The notes below the pieces were generated by a model that was not told where the DNA came from, did not search any database, and was given only the letters and a program-made list of their open reading frames with translations. 64,000 bases of DNA from Thalassobius vesicularis (GTDB taxonomy: Bacteria; Pseudomonadota; Alphaproteobacteria; Rhodobacterales; Rhodobacteraceae), in contig NZ_SSMD01000006.1 in the NCBI RefSeq assembly GCF_004799325.1, forward strand, positions 210,394-274,393, in the 5' to 3' direction. A program made the translations under genes and the position numbers. Positions 46,081 through 55,277 of the stretch are shown here, in pieces. Within the stretch, counting starts at the first letter, position 1, and each line of letters starts with the position of its first letter.

Positions 46081-46695
46081 TTATTCTTCGGCTTCGGCTT
46101 CTGCTTCGTTCTCTTCCGAACGCAGGCCCGACGGAGCCGAGATGTTCGCGATGACGAAGTTACGGTCGATGGTCGGCTTCACGCCTTCCGGCAGGACCAC
46201 GTCGCTGATGTGCAGAACGTCACCAACCTGTGCGTTTGCCAGGTCGATGGTGATGTGGTCGGGGATGTCACCGGCCAGCACTTCCAGCTCCACCTCGGGA
46301 CGAACGATGGTCAGAACGCCACCTTTCTTGATGCCCGGGCAGGTGTCCTGGTTGTCAAAGTTCACGTGGATGAACAGGTTGATGCGCGAGGTACGACGCA
46401 GGCGCATGAAGTCCACGTGGGTCGGCAGGTCCTTGACGACATCGCGCTGAACGTCGCGGCAGATCACGCGGACGTCTTCGTGGCCCTCAACCTTCAGGTT
46501 GAACAGGGTCGACTTGAAGCGACCGGCTTTCAGGCTTTTCAGCAGCGAGTTGAAGGGCAGGTTGATCGGCAGGGGCTCTGCCTCGCCACCGAAAACGATA
46601 CCCGGCACTTTGCCGTCGCGGCGTGCCTGACGAGCGGCGCCCTTGCCCGTCCCCGTCCGGACTTCTGCGTGAAGGTCAGGAATAACTCCAGCCAT
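46081..46695 (-). CDS. rplY: 50S ribosomal protein L25/general stress protein Ctc
   Basis: 5S rRNA-binding ribosomal protein, 204 residues. N-terminal L25 domain ([33 protein letters not shown]) and the long Ctc-type C-terminal beta domain ([24 protein letters not shown]) with an acidic tail ([11 protein letters not shown]). Two adjacent ATGs (46698, 46695) follow GGAG; the second has the better spacing. Confidence 0.95.
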   Translation of the reverse strand: MAGVIPDLHAEVRTGTGKGAARQARRDGKVPGIVFGGEAEPLPINLPFNSLLKSLKAGRFKSTLFNLKVEGHEDVRVICRDVQRDVVKDLPTHVDFMRLRRTSRINLFIHVNFDNQDTCPGIKKGGVLTIVRPEVELEVLAGDIPDHITIDLANAQVGDVLHISDVVLPEGVKPTIDRNFVIANISAPSGLRSEENEAEAEAEE

Positions 46696-46800
46696 CATAA
46701 TTCTCCATAAGTTGATGTTGGGGGATCCTCCAAGGCTGTATCCCCGCATGAAGCCGCGCGTATAGACGAGTCTTGCCTGTTTGGAAAGCCCCAAAACGCC

Positions 46801-47430
46801 TTATTTTCCAAGCGGCGTGACCAGATGGCCGCCTGCCTCCAGGATGCGCTGGTGCAGCTCGAATTCCGGGGCGCGGGCCAGGCGCAGGGCGACCTCGACA
46901 TCGGCCGACAGTGGCGCTGGAATGTCGGGCGAGACGTTGTGCGGCTTGGTTTTCACCGGCTTGCCCAGCCGGTCGGCCAGAAACTGGCGCAGGACCGTCG
47001 GCCGTTCGTAGGCGATCAGGTGATCGACCCGCAATTCCCCCTTGCCCGAGCTGACAAATGTCCGCTGATCGCCCACGCGGGCATAGTCGGGCGGGCGCTT
47101 GCTGATGACGGCGGTGATGAAGTCGTCAAAGCTGAGGCGGGAAACCACGCTGGGTTCGCCCTTGGGATTGGGGCGGCAGCGATATTTGTACCAGCTGCGC
47201 AGCTGTTCGACCGGATCGCGGATCACCGCCAGCCGTTCGGGTGTCAGCCCATGCGCGGCCTTCAGGTAGGGCGCTAGGTGCCGGTCGTATTTGCGGGCGG
47301 TCATGTGCTTGATCGACGCGCGTCCCGCCAGAACGATGTCCGCCTGTCCCTTCAGGGCCAGATGATACGCGGTGGACCCGGTTTTCGGCACCGCGAAAAA
47401 CACGAGATTGGCATTGGCAAAAACAAGCAT
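46801..47430 (-). CDS. Sulfotransferase-fold protein
   Basis: A 209-residue cytoplasmic protein. FFAVPKTGSTAYHLAL matches the 5'-phosphosulfate loop of PAPS-dependent sulfotransferases and LAVIRDPVEQLRSWYKYR matches the 3'-phosphate motif. It is shorter than most family members (250-300). The acceptor is unknown; related genes in Rhodobacterales act near surface polysaccharides, but none is adjacent. Single gene. Confidence 0.75.
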   Translation of the reverse strand: MLVFANANLVFFAVPKTGSTAYHLALKGQADIVLAGRASIKHMTARKYDRHLAPYLKAAHGLTPERLAVIRDPVEQLRSWYKYRCRPNPKGEPSVVSRLSFDDFITAVISKRPPDYARVGDQRTFVSSGKGELRVDHLIAYERPTVLRQFLADRLGKPVKTKPHNVSPDIPAPLSADVEVALRLARAPEFELHQRILEAGGHLVTPLGK

Positions 47431-47497
47431 TCGAGGGCTCCGGCGCGTCTGCGCGCATACTGCCGGAGCCCCCGGATATTGTCAAAACGCGGCGGGC

Positions 47498-48661
47498 TTA
47501 TTGCCAGCGGCCTTCGAAGTTTTCGGGGATCATCAGGATTGTACGATCCAGGTCCGAAATCGTACGACGCCCGCACAGGGCCATCGAGATGTCCATTTCC
47601 TTGTGCAGCACTTCCAACGCCTTGGTGACGCCGGCCTCGCCCATCGCGCCCAGCCCGTAGACGAACGAGCGCCCGATATAAGTGCCCTTGGCGCCCATCG
47701 CGACGGCCTTGAGGATGTCCTGACCTTTGCGGATGCCGCTGTCCAAATGCACCTCGACCTCATCACCCACGGCGTCCAGGATCGACGGCAGCGCCCGGAT
47801 CGAGCTGATCGCCCCGTCCAGCTGCCGCCCGCCGTGGTTGGACACGATGATCGCGTCGGCCCCCACCTGCAACGCCATCTTCGCGTCCTCGGCGTCCAGA
47901 ATCCCCTTCAGGATGACGGGGCCTCCCCACATCTCCTTGATCTTGGCGATTTTTCCCCAGTCGAGCGTCGGGTCGAACTGTTCCGCCGTCCACGCGCCCA
48001 GGTTCGCGGCATCGCTGACACCGGTGGCATGGCCCACGATATTGCCAAAGTTGCGGCGCTTGGCGCCCAGCATGCCCAGGCCCCAGCTCCACTTCGTCAT
48101 CAGGTTGGCGATGGTCGCGGGGGTCAGCTTGGGCGGGGCGGACAGGCCGTTTTTCAGGTCCTTGTGCCGCTGGCCCAGGATTTGCAGGTCCAGCGTAATC
48201 ACCAGCGCCGAGCATTTCGCCGCCTTTGCCCGCTCGATCAGGCGCGACAGGAAATCGGTGTCTTTCATGGTGTAAAGCTGGAACCAGAAGGGCTTGGTCG
48301 TCGCTTCGGCCACATCCTCGATCGAGTTGATCGACATGGTCGACAGCGTAAACGGCACGCCGAACTTTTCAGCAGCGCGCGCGGCCTTGATCTCGCCATC
48401 GGCGCATTGCATCCCGGTCAGGCCGACCGGCGCCAGCGCCACCGGCATGGTCACGTCCTGCCCGATCATCTTGGTCGCGGTCGAGCGGCCCGACATATCC
48501 ACCGCCACGCGCTGACGCAGGCGGATCTCGTCAAAATCGCTGGTATTCTCGCGAAAGGTCTGCTCGGTCCAGCTGCCGCTTTCGGCGTAGTCATAGAACA
48601 TCTTGGGCACGCGGCGGCGGTAGATGCGTTTGAGGTCTTCGATATTGGTGATGACGGGCAT
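47498..48661 (-). CDS. lldD: FMN-dependent alpha-hydroxy-acid oxidase/L-lactate dehydrogenase LldD
   Basis: Oxidises L-lactate (or a related 2-hydroxy acid) with FMN, feeding electrons to quinone or oxygen. 387 residues, TIM barrel: N-terminal RVPKMFYDYAESGSWTEQTF, APVGLTGMQCADGEIKAARAAEKFGVPFTLST, WFQLYTMKDTDF, and the catalytic His in IVSNHGGRQLDGAISS, followed by VHLDSGIRKGQDILKAVAMGA. The size and motifs fit LldD; mandelate or glycolate dehydrogenase is an alternative. Divergent from the MaoC-like gene. Confidence 0.9.
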   Translation of the reverse strand: MPVITNIEDLKRIYRRRVPKMFYDYAESGSWTEQTFRENTSDFDEIRLRQRVAVDMSGRSTATKMIGQDVTMPVALAPVGLTGMQCADGEIKAARAAEKFGVPFTLSTMSINSIEDVAEATTKPFWFQLYTMKDTDFLSRLIERAKAAKCSALVITLDLQILGQRHKDLKNGLSAPPKLTPATIANLMTKWSWGLGMLGAKRRNFGNIVGHATGVSDAANLGAWTAEQFDPTLDWGKIAKIKEMWGGPVILKGILDAEDAKMALQVGADAIIVSNHGGRQLDGAISSIRALPSILDAVGDEVEVHLDSGIRKGQDILKAVAMGAKGTYIGRSFVYGLGAMGEAGVTKALEVLHKEMDISMALCGRRTISDLDRTILMIPENFEGRWQ

Positions 48662-48790
48662 GGAAGCAGGCCTTATTGCTCAATTTGGTGAGGATTTCTT
48701 ACCAATAATGCCGTTTCAGAGCAACGCCAAATGCCATTGCCCCCTGCGGCGCATTGCGCCACTGTGACCCCGACAGCGCGGAGGGAAAAC

Positions 48791-49234
48791 ATGTATTTCG
48801 ACGATTTGCCCGTTGGGTTCACTTTTGAAACGGGCAGCCAGCAAATTCCACTCGAGGAAATGCTGGATTTCGCCCGCAAATATGACCCCCAACCGTTCCA
48901 CGTCAGCGAAGAGGCCGCCAAGGACACGATCTACGGCGGGCTGATCGGTAGTGGGTTCCAGACCATGGTCGTGGGGTTTCTGCTGACACTGGACGCCGGA
49001 ATCTGGAACGAAGCCTCTCTGGGTTCGCCGGGGATCGACAGTTTGCGATGGCTGAAACCAGTGCGCCCAGGCGACACGTTGCGCGTCAAGGCCGAGGTAA
49101 TCGGCTCGGAACCGTCACAATCGCGCCCAAGGATCGGCCGCACACAAATCCGCTACGACACTTATAACCAGAACGACGAACTGGTGATGACCTACACCAC
49201 GATCCACATTTTGCGCCGTCGCCCACTGGACTGA
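48791..49234 (+). CDS. MaoC-like hotdog-fold dehydratase
   Basis: A 147-residue hotdog protein related to (R)-specific enoyl-CoA hydratases. The Asp and His pair is visible in DFARKYDPQPFHVSEEAAKDTIYGGLIGSG, the MaoC signature. The start is ATG 48791 after GGAGGGA. The substrate is unknown; it stands alone between lldD and a family A repeat. Confidence 0.85.
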   Translation: MYFDDLPVGFTFETGSQQIPLEEMLDFARKYDPQPFHVSEEAAKDTIYGGLIGSGFQTMVVGFLLTLDAGIWNEASLGSPGIDSLRWLKPVRPGDTLRVKAEVIGSEPSQSRPRIGRTQIRYDTYNQNDELVMTYTTIHILRRRPLD

Positions 49235-49247
49235 CATCGACAGAAAA

Positions 49248-49387
49248 AGGGGGGCGTTGCCCCCCTCGGCCTGCGGCCTCCCCCGGGATATTTGCGAAAA
49301 GAAGAAGGACAGGCGCGCGCCCTTGCCTTCTTCTTTTTCCAAATATCCTGGGGTGAATGCGCGCAGCGCAGAGGGGCAAAGCCCCTC
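49248..49387. repeat. Full-length AAATATCC intergenic repeat (family A), second copy
   Basis: Same nested layout as 24173-24312: an outer GGGGGCGTTGCCCC block and GGGGCAAAGCCCC, and inner arms CCCCGGGATATTTG plus GAAAAGAAGAAG and CTTCTTCTTTTTC plus AAATATCCTGGGG. The first 30 bases of the inner arm are nearly identical between the two copies. It lies between converging genes (MaoC-like and trpA). Confidence 0.85.
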
Positions 49388-49411
49388 AATCACGTTGCAT
49401 TTTGCGCAAGG

Positions 49412-50203
49412 TCAGGCGCGGTGGGCGCCGTCTGCCAGGGATTTGACGAAGGCCAGCACTTCGGGGACAGATTTGCCCGAGGCCAGCTCGCCCACGATGG
49501 CAGAACCGACGACGCAGCCATCGGCCACGCTGGCGATGGATTGCGAGGTCTCGGGGGTGCGGATGCCGAAGCCGACAATCACTGGCAGGTCGGTTTTGGC
49601 CTTGATCCGGGCGACTTCGGGGGCGACGTCGGCGGCCTGGGCGGCGGCGGCGCCGGTGATACCGGTGATCGAGACGTAATAGACGAAGCCCGAGGTGTTT
49701 TGCAGCACGGTGGGCAGGCGTTCATCATCGGTGGTGGGGGTTGCCAGGCGGATGAAGTTCAGACCGGCCTTTTGTGCGGGAATGCACAGCTCGTCATCTT
49801 CTTCAGGGGGCAGGTCCACGACGATCAGGCCGTCGATGCCAGCGGCTTTCGCATCCACCAGGAATTTCTCGACCCCGCGCGAGAAGATCGGGTTGTAGTA
49901 GCCCATCAGCACGATCGGCGTGGTGTCGTCGGTCTTGCGGAACTCGGTCGCCATATCCAGCGTTTTTTGCAGGGTCTGGCCGCCGTCCAGAGCGCGTTGG
50001 CCGGCCAGCTGGATCGTGGGGCCGTCGGCCATCGGGTCGGTGAAAGGCTGGCCCAATTCGATGATGTCCACACCCGCAGCCGGCAGGCCCTTCAGCACCT
50101 CAAGCGAGGTCGCGTAATCGGGATCGCCCGCCATGATATAGGCGACGAAGGCCTTCTTGCCTTCGGCTTGCAGGGCGGCGAATTTGGCGTCGATCCGGGT
50201 CAT
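49412..50203 (-). CDS. trpA: Tryptophan synthase alpha chain TrpA
   Basis: Cleaves indole-3-glycerol phosphate to indole for TrpB. 263 residues, TIM barrel. Catalytic Glu in [23 protein letters not shown] and Asp in the same stretch; phosphate site [15 protein letters not shown] and [12 protein letters not shown]. Start ATG 50203; the longer frame upstream is not conserved. Encoded apart from trpFB and on the opposite strand. Confidence 0.96.
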   Translation of the reverse strand: MTRIDAKFAALQAEGKKAFVAYIMAGDPDYATSLEVLKGLPAAGVDIIELGQPFTDPMADGPTIQLAGQRALDGGQTLQKTLDMATEFRKTDDTTPIVLMGYYNPIFSRGVEKFLVDAKAAGIDGLIVVDLPPEEDDELCIPAQKAGLNFIRLATPTTDDERLPTVLQNTSGFVYYVSITGITGAAAAQAADVAPEVARIKAKTDLPVIVGFGIRTPETSQSIASVADGCVVGSAIVGELASGKSVPEVLAFVKSLADGAHRA

Positions 50204-50294
50204 GGGCTGTCCTTTGTCTGCAGTCCGGCCAGATGTGCCAAAGGACGGCGGCAAAGGCAATGCCCGCGTTGTCATGGGACGCCAATCAAGGCGT

Positions 50295-50711
50295 TTACAT
50301 TGTCGAAGGCCCGCTGATCATCCAGGTCGTTCCAAAGCGGTCCGTCATCATACCGAAACCGTCGCACCAGAACACGTCTCCGAATGGCATCATGACCATT
50401 TGCGCGCCCTCGGCCAGTTTGTCGAACAGTGCCGCGGCGGTGGGTCGATCCGTGCATTCGTGCGAGATGGAGACTGAGGCTTGCGGCTGGTCCATCTCGG
50501 CTGAGGGGTAGTCCGAGGCCAGCAGCATCCGCCCATCCAGCAACAGGCAGGCGTGCATTACGCGTGACGGGTCATGGGGCATCTCGGGGGCCTGGCCCTC
50601 GGGGGCGGCGGCATAGGGCATGACGGCCAATTCGCCGCCAAAGATGTCGGCGTAGAATTGCATCGCCTCGGCGCAGGTGCCGGGGAAGTGGATGTAGGGA
50701 TCGAAACTCAT
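50295..50711 (-). CDS. VOC-superfamily protein, PhnB-like
   Basis: A 138-residue vicinal-oxygen-chelate fold protein. It shows the PhnB/YjdN pattern: [71 protein letters not shown]. No catalytic function is established for most of this group. It lies 91 bp before trpA on the same strand; link unclear. Confidence 0.85.
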   Translation of the reverse strand: MSFDPYIHFPGTCAEAMQFYADIFGGELAVMPYAAAPEGQAPEMPHDPSRVMHACLLLDGRMLLASDYPSAEMDQPQASVSISHECTDRPTAAALFDKLAEGAQMVMMPFGDVFWCDGFGMMTDRFGTTWMISGPSTM

Positions 50712-50843
50712 AACGGGACTCCGGGGTAAAACGCAGGAAAACGCTGCCCTGCGGGGCGCAATCCGTCAACGAGTCTTCGCCTGCGCTTGCAGTGGGGCGG
50801 GGGTTTGCCTATGAAGCCACGACACCAGCATCAGGAGAGCGCA

Positions 50844-51941
50844 ATGGGTTTCAAGATGGGCATCGTGGGTCTGCCGAACGTGGGCAAGTCGACCCTGTTC
50901 AACGCGCTGACTAAAACCGCGGCCGCGCAGGCGGCGAACTTTCCCTTCTGCACCATCGAGCCCAACGTGGGTGACGTGGCCGTGCCGGATGCGCGCCTGG
51001 ACAAGCTGGCCGAGATTGCGGGCTCGAAGCAGATCATCCCGACGCGGATGACGTTCGTGGACATCGCGGGCCTGGTGAAGGGCGCCTCGAAGGGCGAGGG
51101 TCTGGGCAACCAGTTCCTGGCCAACATCCGCGAAACCGATGCCATCGCCCATGTGCTGCGCTGCTTTGAAGACGGCGACGTGACCCATGTCGAGGGCCGT
51201 GTCGATCCGGTTGCCGATGCCGAAACCATCGAGACCGAGCTGATGCTGGCCGATCTGGAATCGATCGAGAAGCGCCGTGCCAACCTGGTGCGCAAGCTGA
51301 AGGGCAATGACAAGGAAGCGGTCGAAACCGATCGCCTGCTGGCCGCCGCTCAGGCGATGCTGGAGGACGGCAAGCCCGCGCGTCTGGTGCAGGTCGCCGC
51401 CGAGGACATGAAACTGTGGAAACAGCTGCAGCTGCTGACCTCGAAGCCGGTTCTGTATGTCTGCAACGTGGCCGAGGAAGACGCTGCCAATGGCAACGCC
51501 CACTCCGCCGCCGTCGCGGAAATGGCCGCCGCGCAGGGTAACTCGCATGTCGTCATCTCGGCTCGGATCGAGGAAGAGATCAGCCAGCTGGACGACGAAG
51601 AAGCCGAAATGTTCCTGTCCGAGATGGGGCTGGAAGAGGCCGGTCTGGATCGCCTGATCCGCGCCGGTTACCAGCTGCTGCAACTGCAGACCTATTTCAC
51701 CGTCGGCCCGAAAGAGGCTCGCGCCTGGACCATCCGCAAGGGCACCGGGGCGCCTCAGGCGGCTGGTGTGATCCACGGCGATTTCGAAAAGGGCTTCATC
51801 CGCGCAGAAACCATCGCCTATGACGATTACGTTGCCTGCGGTGGCGAGGCGAAGGCCCGCGAAACCGGCAAGCTGCGCGCAGAAGGTAAGGCCTATATCG
51901 TGCAGGATGGTGACGTCATGCACTTCCTGTTCAACACCTGA
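50844..51941 (+). CDS. ychF: Redox-regulated ATPase YchF (Obg-like)
   Basis: A 365-residue P-loop protein of the Obg family that binds ATP rather than GTP and interacts with ribosomes. G1 [18 protein letters not shown]2/G3 [11 protein letters not shown] and [21 protein letters not shown], a non-standard G4 region ([12 protein letters not shown]), and a C-terminal TGS domain ([20 protein letters not shown]). Start ATG 50844. Confidence 0.96.
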   Translation: MGFKMGIVGLPNVGKSTLFNALTKTAAAQAANFPFCTIEPNVGDVAVPDARLDKLAEIAGSKQIIPTRMTFVDIAGLVKGASKGEGLGNQFLANIRETDAIAHVLRCFEDGDVTHVEGRVDPVADAETIETELMLADLESIEKRRANLVRKLKGNDKEAVETDRLLAAAQAMLEDGKPARLVQVAAEDMKLWKQLQLLTSKPVLYVCNVAEEDAANGNAHSAAVAEMAAAQGNSHVVISARIEEEISQLDDEEAEMFLSEMGLEEAGLDRLIRAGYQLLQLQTYFTVGPKEARAWTIRKGTGAPQAAGVIHGDFEKGFIRAETIAYDDYVACGGEAKARETGKLRAEGKAYIVQDGDVMHFLFNT

Positions 51942-51960
51942 TCAGGCCACCAGAAATGCA

Positions 51961-51993
51961 AAAAGGCGCGGAGTTTTCCGCGCCTTTTGTTTT
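51961..51993 (+). terminator. Strong bidirectional terminator between ychF and yjbF
   Basis: Perfect 12-bp stem AAAAGGCGCGGA / TCCGCGCCTTTT with a GTTT loop, followed by GTTTT. The A-run on the other side lets it serve the leftward yjbH-yjbF unit too. Confidence 0.9.
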
Positions 51994-52007
51994 GTCTGAC
52001 TGCTGGC

Positions 52008-52688
52008 TTAGCGGCGCAGCAAGCGGATGTCGTAATAGCCCTGCATCGGGCTGATCCACTGCTGCGAGGATAGGATCGTGCCGCTGCCATCCACTAGGTA
52101 GGTGTTGGTGAACTTGTGGCTGCTGGAGACGCAGTTCTCCGTCAGCTCGGTCGCGTTGGCCGAAATCACACCCTGCGCGACACGCTCGGACCCGGTCACG
52201 TAGGTTTCGCAATCATAGCGCACGGCGACGCGTTCCTTCGCACCGTTGAGGTAATGCAGAACGCGGTTAGAGGTTCCGGCCCGACGGGCGGTGATCAGCG
52301 ACAGGCTGCCCGAGACCTCGGACGACATGATGTCGTCGCCCAAGCCGCGCGTGTTGGTGACCAAACCCTGACGTAGTGTCAGCGTCTGGCGCGAGGCGGT
52401 GGCGTAGGTGCGGTAGGGGCCGTTCTGCTCGATCTGGACGACCAGCGCCTGGGTGCCGCCACGATCCTTTTGCGAGATCAGCGCCATCGAAGCATCCGTC
52501 GCCTTCAGCGCCGCCGCGACGTCCAGCTGTTGCGGGGCAGCTGCGCTGTCGCCTTTCAGCTTGGACAGCGCGCTGGTGCGCAGCGATTTGAGCATGCTGC
52601 CCTGATCCGGGCCATTGCCGCACCCGGCCAGCAGCAGAACGGATGCCAGTGCCAGCATCGGAAATTTCATGACGGTTTTCATGGTCAT
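52008..52688 (-). CDS. YjbF-family lipoprotein
   Basis: A 226-residue lipoprotein. Signal peptide MKFPMLALASVLLLAGC with lipobox; the mature part is mostly beta (TYATASRQTLTLRQGLVTNTRGLGDDIMSSEVSGSL is the YjbF/GfcB signature region). In E. coli YjbEFGH and GfcABCD proteins affect exopolysaccharide or group 4 capsule export. The start overlaps the yjbH stop (ATGA). E and G homologues are absent here. Confidence 0.82.
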   Translation of the reverse strand: MTMKTVMKFPMLALASVLLLAGCGNGPDQGSMLKSLRTSALSKLKGDSAAAPQQLDVAAALKATDASMALISQKDRGGTQALVVQIEQNGPYRTYATASRQTLTLRQGLVTNTRGLGDDIMSSEVSGSLSLITARRAGTSNRVLHYLNGAKERVAVRYDCETYVTGSERVAQGVISANATELTENCVSSSHKFTNTYLVDGSGTILSSQQWISPMQGYYDIRLLRR

Positions 52689-54871
52689 CGCCAGAAGCCT
52701 CCCCATGCGCGGGCCAGTTCGGGCTGGTGGTAATCACGCACCAGCGGATAGAGGCGGTCGTTCACGTTCAGGCGCGCACCGCCGTCGCGGGTCAGCGACT
52801 GGATGGCGATGGTGTTTTCCTGACGCGTCGGCTTGCCGGTGACCCAGGCGAACGGGATCGTCATGCGGATCCCCTTGTCGAAAGAGCCTTCGCCGAAGTC
52901 GTCGATATTGGCGTCGGTGAAGCTGGCATAGGCGCCCACGCGCCAGCCATTGGCAAACTCACGGTCCAGCGACAGGGTGGTGCCGATGTCGCCCGCCAGG
53001 TAGCGGCCCACATCCATCTGACCGTGGAAGCCGTTGCCGAAGTCGTAATAGGCGGACAGGTGGCCGTTCAGCTCGGGGATGGTGCCCGACGAGGTGACGT
53101 TGCTGCGCAGGCCGAACATCTGGTCAAAGTCGCGCGGACGGACCCAGTTCAGCTCGGCCCCGAGGGCAAGGCGGCTGCCAACGGGTTTCCACAGCAGCTC
53201 GCCCGAGGCGCCGGCATACATGGATTCCAGATAGCCCAGGGTGACGCGGCTATACAGGTTCTTACCGGGACGGCCGAAATGGGTCAGGGTCAGGTGCTCG
53301 ATCGCGGGGTCGCCCTGACGGCTGTATTGGGCATAGTCGGTGCGTACGCGCGGCAGGCCGGAAGTCACGGTCCGCGTGACCGAATCCAGGTTACCGTTCA
53401 GCTTTTTCGACAGAGAGCCCGAGAGGACCAGGTTCGGCATCAGCAGATAGCTGGCGCGCGCCCGCAGGCCCAGGTCATAGCGAATGGGGTTGTCGGGGTC
53501 GAACACGCTCAGTTGCATGAACGGGCCGAAGGACCAGTTCAGGCGTTGCAGGGTGCCGGGGGCAAGGCTAGGGGCCTGACCTGCGCCGTCCGCGATGCCC
53601 AGACGCGCCAGCATCTGGTCGGCGGGGGCGTGTTCCAGACGCTCCAGATCGGTGCGTTTCAGGGTGATGGCGGCCATCGGCACGCCCTTCACCATCGGCA
53701 CGATCACGAAGGTTTCGATCGAGCCGGGCAGGATGCGCGACATCACGCGGGCGGCGCGACCGATCGCTTCGGGCTCGTTACCGTAGCGGGGGTTGTTCAG
53801 GCGCAAGGTCGCGGTGGTCGCGGTCAGCTCCATCCCTTCGAAGCGCATGCCCTGCGATTCCAGCTGGCTGCGGACGCGCACGGGCAGGCCGTTGACCACG
53901 TTGACATCGTTCTGCCAGCCCAGATCCGAGCGTTCGGCATTGCCGCGCACGCGGATGGGGGGCGGCGCTTGCTCCAGCCCGCTGGGGAAGGACGAGCGGT
54001 AGGGGTTGGCGTGCATGGTGAACATCGCGCCAATTTCCGAACCGTAAAGCGAATAGAGCGACAGCTGCGAGCCATTGCGCAGGCGGTAATCCAGCCCGAA
54101 GTTCCACGGCGATTTCTTGTCGAAGACCGGGCCATAGGCGGTGCCGCTGTTGGTGCCGCTGCCCACTTCGTCATCATAGGCGTCCGAGGAATATTCGACC
54201 TTCAGCGTCAACCGGTCGGTGGCTTTCCACGCGATGCCGCCAAAGGCCGCGAAATCGCCGCGGAACCAACGGTCATAGGTGGGAATGCCGCCCTGGCCAA
54301 TCACCTCGTTCGGGCGGGTGCCGGTCGATCCGAGCGCGCCAAAGCTGCCCAGACGGCCCCAGCCCAGACCTGCGGTGAATTGCAGGCGGCGGCCGACATT
54401 CTTGCTGGCGACGATGTATTCGGCGCCGTAAAGGCCGGTGCCGATGAAATCCTGCAGACCGACCGAGACGGCGGGGCGCATATCGGTTTCGCTCAGCACC
54501 AGATAGCGCATGTCGAAGCTGCGGTCGTAATATGTGTCACGGGTCCAGCCCGGCAGGTACAGGTTCTGGATCGCGGTATAGCGGAAGCTGGCCGACAGGC
54601 GCGGCAGAACCTGGAACGAGATCGTCGTACGGGTCGTGCCCGCAAAGTTCGAGATCGAGGTCGACAGCGTGGCGTCAGGGGCCATGTCCGCCGAGGGCAT
54701 GTCGATGACGCCCGGTGTGCCATAGAGGCCAAAGAACGGGACATCCTGCGCCATTGCAACGCCAGCGCCCAGCACCGCTGCGATCACACCGCCACCCAGC
54801 AGAGCCTTGCGGCGCGCTGTCGTCCGGGTGCCCGAAATGTCTGTGCGCTTATTGCCGCCGTGTTTCATCAT
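52685..54871 (-). CDS. YjbH-family outer-membrane protein
   Basis: A 728-residue secreted protein. Signal peptide RKALLGGGVIAAVLGAGVAMA, then VPFFGLYGTPGVIDMPSADMAPDATLS, the YjbH/GfcD opening. The rest is rich in alternating beta strands (KVEYSSDAYDDE, GLDYRLRNGSQLSLYSLYG, GAELNWVRPRDFDQMFG) as in outer-membrane barrels. Ends FANGWRVGAYASFTDANIDDFGEGSFDKGI. Start ATG 54871 (a TTG at 54877 is possible). First gene of the yjbH-yjbF unit, likely in polysaccharide export. Confidence 0.85.
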   Translation of the reverse strand: MMKHGGNKRTDISGTRTTARRKALLGGGVIAAVLGAGVAMAQDVPFFGLYGTPGVIDMPSADMAPDATLSTSISNFAGTTRTTISFQVLPRLSASFRYTAIQNLYLPGWTRDTYYDRSFDMRYLVLSETDMRPAVSVGLQDFIGTGLYGAEYIVASKNVGRRLQFTAGLGWGRLGSFGALGSTGTRPNEVIGQGGIPTYDRWFRGDFAAFGGIAWKATDRLTLKVEYSSDAYDDEVGSGTNSGTAYGPVFDKKSPWNFGLDYRLRNGSQLSLYSLYGSEIGAMFTMHANPYRSSFPSGLEQAPPPIRVRGNAERSDLGWQNDVNVVNGLPVRVRSQLESQGMRFEGMELTATTATLRLNNPRYGNEPEAIGRAARVMSRILPGSIETFVIVPMVKGVPMAAITLKRTDLERLEHAPADQMLARLGIADGAGQAPSLAPGTLQRLNWSFGPFMQLSVFDPDNPIRYDLGLRARASYLLMPNLVLSGSLSKKLNGNLDSVTRTVTSGLPRVRTDYAQYSRQGDPAIEHLTLTHFGRPGKNLYSRVTLGYLESMYAGASGELLWKPVGSRLALGAELNWVRPRDFDQMFGLRSNVTSSGTIPELNGHLSAYYDFGNGFHGQMDVGRYLAGDIGTTLSLDREFANGWRVGAYASFTDANIDDFGEGSFDKGIRMTIPFAWVTGKPTRQENTIAIQSLTRDGGARLNVNDRLYPLVRDYHQPELARAWGGFWR

Positions 54872-54898
54872 GTCCAAAACTGCCCATGGTCAAATTTA

Positions 54899-54912
54899 TT
54901 ACCCACGGGTAA
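54899..54912. promoter_or_regulatory. Palindrome upstream of yjbH
   Basis: TTACCC-AC-GGGTAA, 28 bp before the yjbH start, inside an otherwise featureless 145-bp gap. The location fits a promoter operator. The binding protein is unknown. Confidence 0.35.
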
Positions 54913-55016
54913 GCGATCCGGACCGAGGATGGCAACAGTTTACTGCCCGCTTCTGGCAAGGTGACTCACAACGGGTGCGATTTGCCACAGTGCCGGGCAT
55001 TGGCGGGTCCGGTGCG

Positions 55017-55277
55017 TCAGCGCCCCTCGGCCTGGTCGATCAGGCCCTGCACCCAGCGGGTCACCAGCCAGTTCGCGGGAATGCCCAGAGGGATCGCCAA
55101 ATACAGCGCGATCAGCGGGGGCATTGCGGGGATGCCCACCGCCTGCAGCATCAGGAACAGCAGGAAAAGGTTGATCGCAACCGCCCCCGCCGAGAACGGG
55201 TACAGCAGCAATTGCAGCCGGATCGGCGCCCGTTTAGTGGCTGGTTCCGTCCGAGAAGGTGATCTTGTTCCAGACAT
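55017..55277 (-). CDS. Small two-helix membrane protein at the end of the nir operon
   Basis: An 86-residue protein: basic N-terminus, then two hydrophobic segments (LQLLLYPFSAGAVAINLFLLFLML and MPPLIALYLAIPLGIPANWLV). No known motif; I do not recognise the family. It overlaps the end of nirN by 44 bp in another frame, so it is co-transcribed with the heme d1 genes and may help NirN, cytochrome or nitrite-reductase assembly at the membrane. That role is inferred from place only. Confidence 0.6.
   Translation of the reverse strand: MSGTRSPSRTEPATKRAPIRLQLLLYPFSAGAVAINLFLLFLMLQAVGIPAMPPLIALYLAIPLGIPANWLVTRWVQGLIDQAEGR

Noticed and set aside
52727..54964. 745-codon plus-strand open frame across yjbH
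   Set aside because: Antisense to yjbH, which has a signal peptide and family motifs; the plus frame has none.
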